NCBI GenBank assembly: GCA_003024985.2
Contig: PXIH01S0063621.1
Length of the DNA stretch: 11,317 nt
From: Euperipatoides rowelli
Taxonomy: Eukaryota; Onychophora; Udeonychophora; Euonychophora; Peripatopsidae
Reading direction: 5' to 3' (one strand)
How positions within the stretch are numbered: position 1 is the stretch's first letter; each line of letters starts with the position of its first letter. Positions 1-7,371 of the stretch are shown here, in pieces. A model generated the notes under the pieces. It saw only the letters and a list, made by a program, of their open reading frames with translations, had not been told where the DNA came from and searched no databases. The translations under genes were made by a program, and so were the position numbers.

Positions 1-683
1 GGATTAAAAAAAAAGATTTGAAGTCAAAATTAAAGTTTAATTGATGTTAACAAGTATCTTAATATTAACTATATAACTTTCAACTTCTAATACCCACATT
101 TAATTTTTTAGGTTCCCATTGTTTTTGTATAGCCCAAATTTGTTCCAGCTGCCACTAAAATATCACCTTAAACCTGATAATATGATGGATTTATAGACCT
201 CCAAACAAGTTATTATTATTTTTTTTTTATTTTTTTAAATTTTATTTTTTACCATAGGCCGACATGAGTACAGCCAATGTTTATATCCCCAATATCCCAT
301 AATTCCACAGTAAAAACTATATAAACTGGCTTCACCAACTAGTTATTATTATATCTTAAATACTACTGATCAAATCATTCAAATTTATCATAATCAATAT
401 CCTTGATTACTAACGGACGTAACTTCTTAACTTTATTTAGTTATTTTAATGATACATTATTAAAATCCTTTTAACATTTTTTTAATTGTTAGTAGTGCTT
501 AATTTTTTTATTTTTTTTTTATTTTATAGATTGTTATAAAGAGCTCCATAGATATTTATTTGGAATAACCTATCAACCAACATGATGTAAATTTATTTTA
601 TTCCTAATTTAGACAAATTATTGGATTAATATAATTAACAAACATATTACTTTATGTTTTTTTTGCAAATTCTTTAATTTCAA
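1..683. other. AT-rich non-coding DNA upstream of the receptor gene
   Basis: No coding region can be supported here. The stretch is very AT-rich with several T runs (for example around 218-248 and 505-520). A TATATAAA string lies at 318-325 and a TATAAA string near 535-540. Either could be a core promoter element for the downstream receptor gene, but in DNA of this composition such strings are expected by chance, so no promoter is called. The last 25 bases are pyrimidine-rich and lead into a possible splice acceptor. Confidence 0.6.
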
Positions 684-684
684 G
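660..684 (+). promoter_or_regulatory. Candidate 3' splice acceptor before the receptor start
   Basis: A T-rich tract ends in the bases TTTCAAG at about 678-684, which fits an animal splice acceptor (pyrimidine tract followed by AG). It lies 40 bases before the receptor ATG, and an in-frame TGA follows at once at 685-687. If it is used, it would join an upstream non-coding exon, or a trans-spliced leader, to the coding exon. The matching donor cannot be identified; a GTAAAT near 586 is one weak option. This is inference from a short motif. Confidence 0.3.
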
Positions 685-723
685 TGAACCAATCTTTGTG
701 AATTTTATTATCTCCCTGGCCTA

Positions 724-1812
724 ATGAATGATACAGCTACCAATTTGACAACCTTACAAACCCTTAATTCAGACAACGAACTCCAACACAAGGATCAATC
801 CAATATTATCAACGTCGATATTCGTTTTATCTCTTATGTTATTATTTTATCCTTATCGTTACTAGGAATCATTTGTAATGGTATTAATTTTGTCATTTTC
901 ACCCGGCTACATGTCAAAGCTATTACATACGTCTATCTGAGGGCATTATCAGTTTCAGATTTTCTTACTATGTTCTTATGTTTTATTAGAGCTCCTAAGT
1001 ATGTAGGATTGGAATATTTAAATGGTGTCTATGTTGTGGAATTAATTGAGAGATCTATTATTGTTCCTTTTGCCAACTGGTTTATCACCTGTAGCAATTT
1101 GACAACTGTAGCTGTGACAATAGAACGTTATTTAGCTATATGCCATCCTTTACGTGCTCAAGTTATAGGTCTGCAAAGTATGAAAGGTACCCATATTGTT
1201 TTATTCATAATATGGACTTTTTCTTTTGTTTTATATTTCCCTATTGTTTTTCAATTCCATATTGTAAAAAATGAAGAATCAAACATGTATGTACCAGTAA
1301 TTAATGAAGCACTGACGAAAAACATAAGCTATGATTATTACACTGTTATACGAGAAGCCATTGCCAGAATAGCTCCTATAATGATTATTGCACTGTTAAA
1401 CTGTAAGACTGTAATTGGATTCAGAAAAATAATGAAGCGACGCAAAATTAGATTAAATAAAACGGATAGTCTACATTTAAACCAACAAAGACGTCTTATA
1501 ATTGTACTTGTAGGTGTGGCTTTAATGTATTTTTTTCTGGCCACACCAGCCGCTGTGTTACTCATTATTCCATCTTATGTTGATACGTATTCTCTAGCAT
1601 TTAGATTGGCAAATGAAACTGCTAATATTTTGGAGATTTCTAATTATGCACTTTCCTGTTTTATTTATTACATTTTCTGCAGGGATTATCGGGAGATATT
1701 ACAAGGATGTTTTTGTGCCAATAAAGTGGAACCTATGGTTACACAGATTTCTGAAGTTCCTACTAAACAAGATAATTTCTTGATAGATAATAATGTAGAC
1801 TCATTTGAATAA
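724..1812 (+). CDS. Rhodopsin-family (class A) G-protein-coupled receptor, FMRFamide/neuropeptide-receptor-like, single exon
   Basis: The 362-residue product is predicted to sit in the plasma membrane and couple an extracellular ligand, probably a peptide, to G proteins. It has seven hydrophobic segments at about 34-60, 68-92, 110-138, 155-178, 205-232, 256-284 and 288-318. Class A anchors are visible: N52 in TM1, D79 (SVSD) in TM2, E134-R135-Y136 ending TM3, W164 in TM4, P218 in TM5 and P275 in TM6. N2 and N7 are candidate N-glycosylation sites in the short N-terminus. A helix-8-like CRDYREIL (319-326) and Cys 329/331, possible palmitoylation sites, follow TM7. The start is bounded by an in-frame TGA at 685-687 with no earlier Met. 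Oddities: R110 replaces the conserved TM3 cysteine, the second extracellular loop has no cysteine, A273 replaces the CWxP tryptophan, and NPxxY reads SCFIY (311-315). The FMRFamide-receptor-like label rests on overall style, not alignment; another orphan peptide receptor is possible. Confidence 0.85.
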   Translation: MNDTATNLTTLQTLNSDNELQHKDQSNIINVDIRFISYVIILSLSLLGIICNGINFVIFTRLHVKAITYVYLRALSVSDFLTMFLCFIRAPKYVGLEYLNGVYVVELIERSIIVPFANWFITCSNLTTVAVTIERYLAICHPLRAQVIGLQSMKGTHIVLFIIWTFSFVLYFPIVFQFHIVKNEESNMYVPVINEALTKNISYDYYTVIREAIARIAPIMIIALLNCKTVIGFRKIMKRRKIRLNKTDSLHLNQQRRLIIVLVGVALMYFFLATPAAVLLIIPSYVDTYSLAFRLANETANILEISNYALSCFIYYIFCRDYREILQGCFCANKVEPMVTQISEVPTKQDNFLIDNNVDSFE

Positions 1813-1813
1813 A
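1808..1813 (+). terminator. Candidate polyadenylation signal overlapping the receptor stop codon
   Basis: AATAAA overlaps the TAA stop of the receptor gene. If used it would give an extremely short 3' untranslated region. A second AATAAA at 1962-1967 lies inside the left arm of the neighbouring foldback element and could instead supply the 3' end, which would mean the transposon donated the signal. In such AT-rich DNA both may be chance matches. An ambiguous base (N) sits at 1821. Confidence 0.35.
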
Positions 1814-1900
1814 ATGTAAANTGCTTATGAAGAGAAAATTTGAACAATAATTGGTTGTAGTGAAACATATTTGAGGTGATGGTACTAATATTGTTTTTTA

Positions 1901-2487
1901 GTGGACAGTATGCTTTTGTAGCCAGGAAGCCTTAAGGGATTTTTATAAATTTTTTTTAACAAATAAATACATTAGACCATTGCCTTCATTTTGGGATATG
2001 GAAGATCACTTATTTATCTATGGTTCTCCTGTTTTAACAAAAACAGCGTCATAAATAATAGCTTGGATCAATATATCGCCATTGCTGTTAGTTACCGCCT
2101 GGAATGTGACAGCTACTAAAACTAGCTATATTTTATCGATTTCAAAATGTCCATAATATCGTCATTATACCAGGATATACCAGGATCCAAGTTTTTTTTT
2201 TTCTTGAATGAAGGGTGAATTTGTGGGGTTTTGGGTGGCTATCTCTATTTATTTCAGACCCCCACAAATTAACCCTTCATTCCAAAAAAAAGTAGCTAAC
2301 AACAATGGTGTTATATTGATCCAGACGATTATTTACAGGCTGTTTTTGCTAAAACAAGGCAAACCCTAAACCACAAAGTGTTCTTCAATATCCCAAAATG
2401 AAGGTAATTGTGTAATCTATCTATTTGTTAAAAAAAAATTATCAAAAAACCTTAAGGCTTCCTGGCTACAAAAGCGTACCGTCCCCA
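1901..2487. mobile_element. Foldback element / long-TIR MITE 1 (587 bp)
   Basis: The two halves are long inverted copies of each other. The outer ends match over about 37 bases: the left end begins GTGGACAGTATGCTTTTG and the right end, reversed, reads GGGGACGGTACGCTTTTG, followed by the same GTAGCCAGGAAGCC stretch. Similarity continues inward, with gaps, through GGATCAATATA to a central hairpin made by GAATGAAGGGT (2207-2217) and ACCCTTCATTC (2272-2282). The candidate target-site duplication is TTTTTTA (1894-1900 and 2488-2494), which is weak because it is low complexity. The left arm carries about 95 bases (2096-2190) with no counterpart in the right arm. No transposase is encoded, so it would be non-autonomous. 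The superfamily is not recognised. Confidence 0.8.
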
Positions 2488-2642
2488 TTTTTTATTCATA
2501 AATTATCATTGTGTTTAATTTTTTATGTAATAATAGTTCACTCATTCCTTCTTGGTCATTTGTCCATGTACAAGTTAATTAGACTATTATTATTATTGTG
2601 AATACACACTCTACCATAATAAATTTCTGAATAGAAATGTTT

Positions 2643-2986
2643 GTGAAAAAATTCATTTACAAAGTTCAGAAATGTAGGGGAAAAATTATGTAAACAGTAT
2701 ATATATTAATGCAACATTGTCAAAATCTTGGTGCAAAACCACAGTAATACCACTATAATTTATACTTCAAACTATTAATACCAGAGGTCACTCACACAGT
2801 TATCTGATATTTTAGGTAAAAATATCAGACTATCTGGGTGTGACCTCTGGTATTAATAGTTTGCACTATAATACTTTATAGTTGTATTAATGTGGTTTTG
2901 GCTAAGATTTGGGCATTGGTTCATTGTTGCATTAATGCATAATTATTCACCTACACTTCTAATCTTTGTAAATGAATTTTTTTCAC
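2643..2986. mobile_element. Foldback element / long-TIR MITE 2 (344 bp)
   Basis: Nearly the whole segment is an imperfect palindrome centred near 2815. The ends are GTGAAAAAATTCATTTAC (2643-2660) and its reverse complement with one extra base (2968-2986). An internal block of 22 bases at 2769-2790 is exactly reverse-complemented at 2841-2862, containing CCAGAGGTCA on one side and TGACCTCTGG on the other. The centre folds through TCTGATATTTTA and TAAAAATATCAGA. The sequence is unrelated to foldback element 1. No clear target-site duplication is visible, although ATT-repeat strings occur on both sides. It has no coding capacity and its superfamily is unknown. Confidence 0.8.
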
Positions 2987-3003
2987 ATTATTATTATTGG
3001 ATT

Positions 3004-3057
3004 AAGAAGGAGTAACTCCTTCTTCATCCTATTTTTATTAGCACACGATTCTCGTGT
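3004..3057. repeat. Two consecutive short perfect hairpins
   Basis: Hairpin one is AAGAAGGAG (3004-3012), loop TAA, CTCCTTCTT (3016-3024). Hairpin two is ACACGA (3043-3048), loop TTC, TCGTGT (3052-3057). They lie between foldback element 2 and an ATT microsatellite. Short hairpins near an end are seen in Helitron-like elements, but no CTRR terminus or partner end is visible here, so no such assignment is made. Confidence 0.6.
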
Positions 3058-3062
3058 CTTTA

Positions 3063-3063
<1 letters not shown>

Positions 3064-3099
<36 letters not shown>
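3064..3099. repeat. (ATT)12 microsatellite
   Basis: Twelve uninterrupted ATT units. It directly follows the hairpin pair. Shorter ATT runs also occur at 2585-2597 and 2987-2998 on either side of foldback element 2. Confidence 0.95.
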
Positions 3100-3101
<2 letters not shown>

Positions 3102-3500
3102 AACTTGATGTACAGTACTAATAATCATGAATAAATTAATATCAAATTGAATAAGGAAATTACTATAACAGTGATATGATACAAGTTCTTATTTTTAATG
3201 TTTGAAAAACCAAATCTATCAGTCTACATGTTTGAATCCTCAATCTCAGTATTTGTCCTGGTCATGTAGCCATTGATAATGAGCGATGACCATCCTGCTG
3301 GGATATTAGATAAATCTAATGTTTCTGATCACACCCATACATCACAATACTATTTATACTAAAATAACTCCTACTGACTATTTATTAATAAGAAAGCTTA
3401 AATAACTTAGACTATAAACAATTGGGAAGATGCTTTACAGAAGTAAACAAATCCCTGCATAAATGTGATACTTAGTTTAATGATTATAATCATAAGCTAT
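3100..3500. other. Non-coding stretch, nothing recognised
   Basis: No coding region or known repeat is seen. A small imperfect hairpin can form from TGGTCAT near 3259-3265 and ATGACCA near 3286-3292. The last ten bases (CATAAGCTAT, 3491-3500) form the proposed left target-site duplication of the following SINE. Confidence 0.5.
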
Positions 3501-3849
3501 GCCAAGAGACAGTGGCACAGTGGGATGAGCTGAGCTGCTTTGTGCTCCTTGGTGTCTGCATGAGGCGAGTTCAAGGATCATGCTGTCCGACCCGAAATCC
3601 CAAATATCTTTCTTTCTGAAAGACTGGGGATTTCGGGTGCTATTCATCCAGTCAGAATTAAATTAGGAGTTTTCCTTCAGAACTTAAGAATATTGTGGCG
3701 ACCTGACCAGGATGAATGGACTTACAAATAAAAATCATCACTGTTGTATCTGGTATCAGAAGATTGTATATCGATAATTGTATACATTGTAAATAGATAT
3801 TGATTTTGATAAACGCAGAAATCTCCTTTGGAGATTTATTTAAAAAAAA
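3501..3849 (+). mobile_element. tRNA-derived SINE, family A, full-length copy
   Basis: The head carries RNA polymerase III promoter elements: box A TGGCACAGTGGG at 3513-3524, matching TRGCNNAGYNGG, and box B AGTTCAAGGATC at 3568-3579. A body domain follows (about 3582-3660) that recurs in a second copy at 7174-7371, including the string GAAATCCCAAATATC. The body contains a perfect 12-bp stem (3590-3601 with 3627-3638) enclosing a smaller TCTTTC/GAAAGA hairpin. A further shared block, GTTGTATCTGGTATC, lies near 3743-3757. The element ends in an A8 tract (3842-3849). Flanks CATAAGCTAT (3491-3500) and CATAAACTAT (3850-3859) match 9 of 10 and fit an aged duplication. The alternative is that the real 3' end lies earlier, near the TGTAAA at about 3788, with the rest being host DNA. 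SINEs of this kind rely on LINE enzymes. Confidence 0.72.
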
Positions 3850-4094
3850 CATAAACTATTATAAACCCATTCAGAGTTCAACTTTCATGATGATGTTTGA
3901 ACACAGCAGTCAAATGGCTAGTTTACAAGGTAATGGTATATCAACAACTGACAGAATGAATGATAGATGTTAAAACAAAATTGAAAATTGATCTGGACAC
4001 TTATAATAAGTGCCTGATAATACTGTTGATTAGACACTGTAAACCAACACAGAACATCTGCACCCTAGGATATCACCCCATCTCATTTTTGGCT

Positions 4095-4121
4095 CCCCTT
4101 CCCCAATTTTCCCCCTTCCCC
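4095..4121 (-). other. Canonical G-quadruplex motif
   Basis: On the minus strand there are four G runs (4, 5, 4 and 4 bases; plus-strand C runs at 4118-4121, 4111-4115, 4101-4104 and 4095-4098) separated by loops of 2, 6 and 2 bases. This satisfies the standard intramolecular quadruplex pattern and is conspicuous in strongly AT-rich surroundings. The plus strand is a homopyrimidine-rich tract. No gene start lies nearby, so a regulatory role cannot be claimed. Confidence 0.75.
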
Positions 4122-4667
4122 TATTTTCTATAATCTATAATATTTCATAATAAATGAGCTATTGAATTTTAGTTACAATGTTAATATATAGATGGAGCTA
4201 GTCATTCTGGCACATGCAAAATATACTTCAGGGATTTGATTCAAACATTAGAACAACTACATGTAAGGTACTACTTGACTTTTAAAAAAATTGAAATGGA
4301 AGTTGTTGCATGCAGAAATAGGAATACTTCACAAATCGAAAAAAGGCTAAAGGTTAAAAAAAAGCCAATGCAGTATTATTCAGTTGTACCCTATTCTTAG
4401 TAACAATCCTCAGGTTTAACAAACAAAGGAGTTAAATAGGCTCACTGAATATGTAATTGTAAAAATGTTGCACCTAATGGCAGAAACGAATCTTTATTTA
4501 CACTATTTACATTTCAATGTTTTGTATTTTCATCCGTTTATCCATTTTGCTTTGAGTCCAGGTATTGTTTTACTGTCTTGCCATTATTGCTGACATAAAT
4601 CCATTTTTTAACCAATCAAAACAATCTATGTATCAATGTAAAAAGAAAAAATTCCCAATGCGTACTG

Positions 4668-4689
4668 ATGGTGAAAGAAATTTCACCAT
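4668..4689. repeat. 9-bp perfect hairpin with GAAA loop
   Basis: ATGGTGAAA (4668-4676) pairs exactly with TTTCACCAT (4681-4689) across a GAAA tetraloop. If transcribed on the plus strand this is a GNRA-type loop. It has no context that suggests a function and may be chance. Confidence 0.5.
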
Positions 4690-5878
4690 TTTCTGCATGG
4701 GGCCTATACCCAGAATCAAATACCCGATCGATCGTACTATATGCATAAGTGCACCAGAGTTGAGTTCATTATCCATCGAACCGCAGTGTTTTGGTAAATA
4801 TAAGTTGTTGTTTTTAAATTAAGATTCTACTTGGGTCTACAAGGGCATCTGTTTTTATTAATAAATAGTTTAGTCAGATTAACTTTAAGAGGCCAAATTA
4901 AGACTCATAAAAGCTTAAATTTCTGGGCCTAATTCATTGCCAACTGATTTTTTAATAATAATTAGCTTCAACTGAAACTTAATTAATATTACAATTCTTT
5001 AATGATTACATAAGCCAACATTCTATATTAACACTGTATTAAGCATTATTTAAGAGGAGATAGGACCAATAATGCAAGATATGAAAATTAGGCAAATAGC
5101 AATGATAAACAATGAAATAATAACTCCCATTATGTTAAAACTCTGTAATAAATATTCAGGAAATTTATTATCATCTAATATATTGGGCATAAAATGTCAC
5201 TCAAAGGCATTAGTGCAACAATTTCTGTTTCTACATAATAATATTAGACATTTCCAATGTTAATATAAATCATTTGAATTTAAAAATTATTAAAATGTTT
5301 GGAGCAAGCAGAATGACTACAATTTAAATTGGGCTGATCATCGGCAAACAACTTGCAGTAAAAGTTGACAATTTCACTACTGATATGAAAGCTTTAAATC
5401 CCACAATTCTTCAAGTCTTCCACTTATAAGGTTTTTATAAACCATATATTTAGTTATATTAATTAGTACAATTCAGGCTGTATTCAAATTTTATGTAAAG
5501 AGATTTAAATATATCATAAAGCGACTAACATTATCAAAGAAAAATCTTTGTATGTCTGCTTGAACAAAGCTGTTTATAAGCTCATTCATATGTTTAACAG
5601 ATTTCAACATTAACAACAACAAATAAAAGAAAACTAGCAAGCAACTTAACAATCAAAATTTCATATCATTATCATAAGCAACCATAAAATAGAAAATATT
5701 AAACCATTACCTAAAACCTAAAAAAAAAAATGTTAGGCATAGACCTGGATTCATTTTTTAGAGAAAACAACTAAGGTCATTTTACAATATGATTTATAAC
5801 ATTCATACATATTTGGAAACATGGTTAATTATGGTATCAATTGATTTGATAAAAAGCAAATTATAAAGTGACAGTTTT

Positions 5879-6166
5879 TTTTATTAAAAAAAAAAAAAAA
5901 AAATTTCATTGCCAAGAGGAGAAGAAATGTATTTTTTTGGTTACTTAAATTGAAATTAAATTGAATATATCATCTGATTGAAACACTAAATACAGGTTCT
6001 TGGATCTTACAAGGGCAGCATACTTGTAAAAACCCAAGGCGAGCTGTTAAAGCTAGGGAAAAAAACCTTTCCTTAACTGCCCAAGCCTAGGCGCGAACCT
6101 GTACACCTCAGCATATGCCTTCGGTTCATCAAGCAGAAGCGAATCCGCTCGACCAGGAACGAGACA
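5879..6166 (-). mobile_element. tRNA-derived SINE, family B, with perfect 14-bp target-site duplication
   Basis: The direct repeat AAAGTGACAGTTTT occurs at 5865-5878 and 6167-6180 and brackets the element. On the minus strand the head starts near 6165 and carries box A TGGTCGAGCGG (plus coordinates 6145-6155) and a box-B-like GGTTCGCGCCT (6089-6099). The wide spacing and box A resemble a serine- or leucine-type tRNA ancestor. The body follows, with a T7 run near 6059-6065 that could stop polymerase III early, then a short stem formed by 6007-6013 and 6023-6029. The 3' end has T18 (plus-strand A run 5886-5903) followed by AATAAAA. The body is unrelated to SINE family A. The perfect duplication suggests a younger insertion than the other SINEs in the window. 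Confidence 0.82.
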
Positions 6167-6323
6167 AAAGTGACAGTTTTAATATTCCAAAATTTAATTA
6201 TACTCTGCCTTTCATAATTATTCTTAAAGCAAATTAGGAACTTTGGTCCAAAATTATCCAAAACTTCATATATGGAAATTTCCTATTAAAACTATTTAAC
6301 AATATATTGACACCAAAAGCAAT

Positions 6324-7100
6324 GGGGTTGTCTAGGAGCATTAGCCCAGTCTGTAACATACAGCACTGCTGTTTCTCAAGACATACAGATTCTGATGGCA
6401 TAGTTCGATCCCTGGGTGTGACAGTACCATTCCATTTTTTCCAGACCTGGTTACCAGGGGGCGTTCTTTCAACTCATTTTAGACCAGGGGTTCCCAACTT
6501 TTTGTACCCTAGAGCACATTCTAAAATATTGGTAGGGCGGTGGGCACCATCTATATTTTCCGTAATGACAAAAATATATGCACAGATGTCAAAACCACAG
6601 TAGAATCTGGATTGTATCGTCTGTGTTTAGAAAAATTCTCTAACTATCCCAACCACTACTAAATTCGGTGGTTTGCGTGCACTGCAATTTAGTTCGTTCA
6701 CATTCAGTTGGCACAAAAGGTGGAATTAAAGAGGTTGATTTACGAGAAAACAACTGCCTAAACTTGGTTGCCTAACCACTCACAATCTAAATCAATGTGA
6801 TCCGGGTGACGCCAAGTAAACACGGACAAGCTTTCATTTTGTGTTCGAACACACAAATTGGTCGACAGCACCATGGTGCTCACTCACACAAGGGTTGGGA
6901 ACCATTGTGTGAAGAATTCTGCCTACCGATCCCCGGGTCTTAAAATGGTAGACCGGAGCTGAGAATCAGATACTTATAAGAACAATTCTCTCATTAATTC
7001 CAGATAATAGGTCAAATACAGATGAAGTGAGACGAATAGGAGTAATAAAATTGTAATACTTATGACTCTGTATATACCTCGTAAATAAACCTGTTTTGAA
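6324..7100 (+). mobile_element. Probable third tRNA-derived element, interrupted by a MITE
   Basis: A tRNA-like head begins at about 6324, with a poor box A (around 6331-6345, CTAGGAGCATTAGC) and a good box B, AGTTCGATCCC, at 6402-6412. The segment 6413-6484 follows, then a hAT-like MITE, then 6908-7100, which ends in an AAATAAACCTGTTTTGAAAA tail. The flanks AAAAGCAAT (6315-6323 and 7101-7109) are identical over 9 bases and agree at 12 of 13 when extended. Removing the MITE leaves about 350 bp, a normal SINE length. CATTTTAGACCAGGGG (6474-6489) and CCCCGGGTCTTAAAATG (6932-6948) are near reverse complements, so the pieces on the two sides of the MITE might once have paired. The duplication is A-rich and may be chance. 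Confidence 0.45.
6485..6907. mobile_element. hAT-like MITE (423 bp)
   Basis: The left end CAGGGGTTCCCAAC (6485-6498) and the right end GTTGGGAACCATTG (6894-6907) are inverted repeats, matching at 12 of 14. The CAGNGGTTCCCAAC form is typical of hAT (Charlie-like) termini, and short imperfect ends with an unrelated interior fit that superfamily. No transposase frame is present, so the copy is non-autonomous. The expected 8-bp duplication is not recognisable: TTTTAGAC on the left against TGTGAAGA on the right. The insertion is therefore either old or rearranged. It appears nested inside the tRNA-headed element. Confidence 0.65.
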
Positions 7101-7173
7101 AAAAGCAATAGGGCATGGCAGAAACATTTTAAACGAAGCTATTATACTAAGCCCATTTATAAAAAGTAACTGG

Positions 7174-7371
7174 TTCGTGCTGTTCAACCCGAAATCCCAA
7201 ATATCTTTCTTTCTGAAAGACTGGGAGAGTAGGGTTCTTTTCATCCAGTCAGAATTAATTTCGGACTTTGTGTCCTCAAGAGAGAAATTATTAAAAAAGA
7301 ATAATGGCTGACCTTTGAAATGTAACCGGATTATACATCATTGTTGTATCTAGTATCGACTGCATGTAAAC
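7174..7371 (+). mobile_element. SINE family A, 5'-truncated second copy
   Basis: It shares the body of the copy at 3501-3849: about 80 bases starting at the GAAATCCC string match at close to 90%, including the nested TCTTTC/GAAAGA hairpin and the CATCCAGTCAGAATTAA block, and later GTTGTATCTAGTATC. The tRNA head is missing. The direct repeat AGTAACTGG at 7165-7173 and 7372-7380 brackets it and fits a target-site duplication, consistent with 5' truncation during target-primed reverse transcription. The 3' end is TGTAAAC rather than poly(A). Compared with the first copy, the outer stem (CCCGAAATCCC with GGGATTTCGGG) is mostly broken here, though an AACCC/GGGTT pairing remains. Confidence 0.72.

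Larger units (their letters stand above)
3860..5864. other. Long non-coding stretch
   Basis: About 2 kb without a supportable gene or recognised repeat. Short open frames exist (for example 4565-4822 and 5072-5263) but show no conserved domain, signal peptide or membrane pattern and are as expected by chance. Two local structures are listed separately: a G-quadruplex motif at 4095-4121 and a hairpin at 4668-4689. A palindromic CGATCGATCG occurs near 4725. Confidence 0.6.

Noticed and set aside
318-325. TATATAAA as the receptor promoter
   Set aside because: Such strings are expected often in this composition, and no initiator or transcript evidence supports it.
1338-1565. 75-codon open frame on the minus strand inside the receptor gene
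   Set aside because: It lies antisense to a well-supported seven-transmembrane coding region and mirrors its composition; no domain is visible.
1686-1868. 60-codon minus-strand open frame over the receptor 3' end
   Set aside because: Antisense overlap with the receptor, includes an ambiguous base, no recognisable domain.
2585-3000. Matching ATT-rich strings as a target-site duplication for foldback element 2
   Set aside because: They lie about 45 bases outside the left end and are simple-sequence repeats, so the match is not informative.
3501-3585. Genuine tRNA gene at the SINE heads (also 6085-6165 minus and 6324-6412)
   Set aside because: Polymerase III boxes are present but the acceptor and anticodon stems do not pair properly, and SINE bodies follow.
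3658-3852. 64-codon minus-strand open frame
   Set aside because: Falls inside the SINE family A copy and has no protein signature.
4565-4822. 85-codon plus-strand open frame
   Set aside because: No conserved motif, signal peptide or membrane segment; length is unremarkable for chance in 2 kb of non-coding DNA.
5072-5263. 63-codon plus-strand open frame
   Set aside because: Low-complexity AT-driven composition and no domain.
6307-6603. 98-codon plus-strand open frame
   Set aside because: Spans a tRNA-like head and the left end of a hAT-like MITE, so the frame is fortuitous.
6966-7311. Overlapping open frames on both strands
   Set aside because: Both run across the truncated SINE copy or its flank; neither shows a protein family signature.
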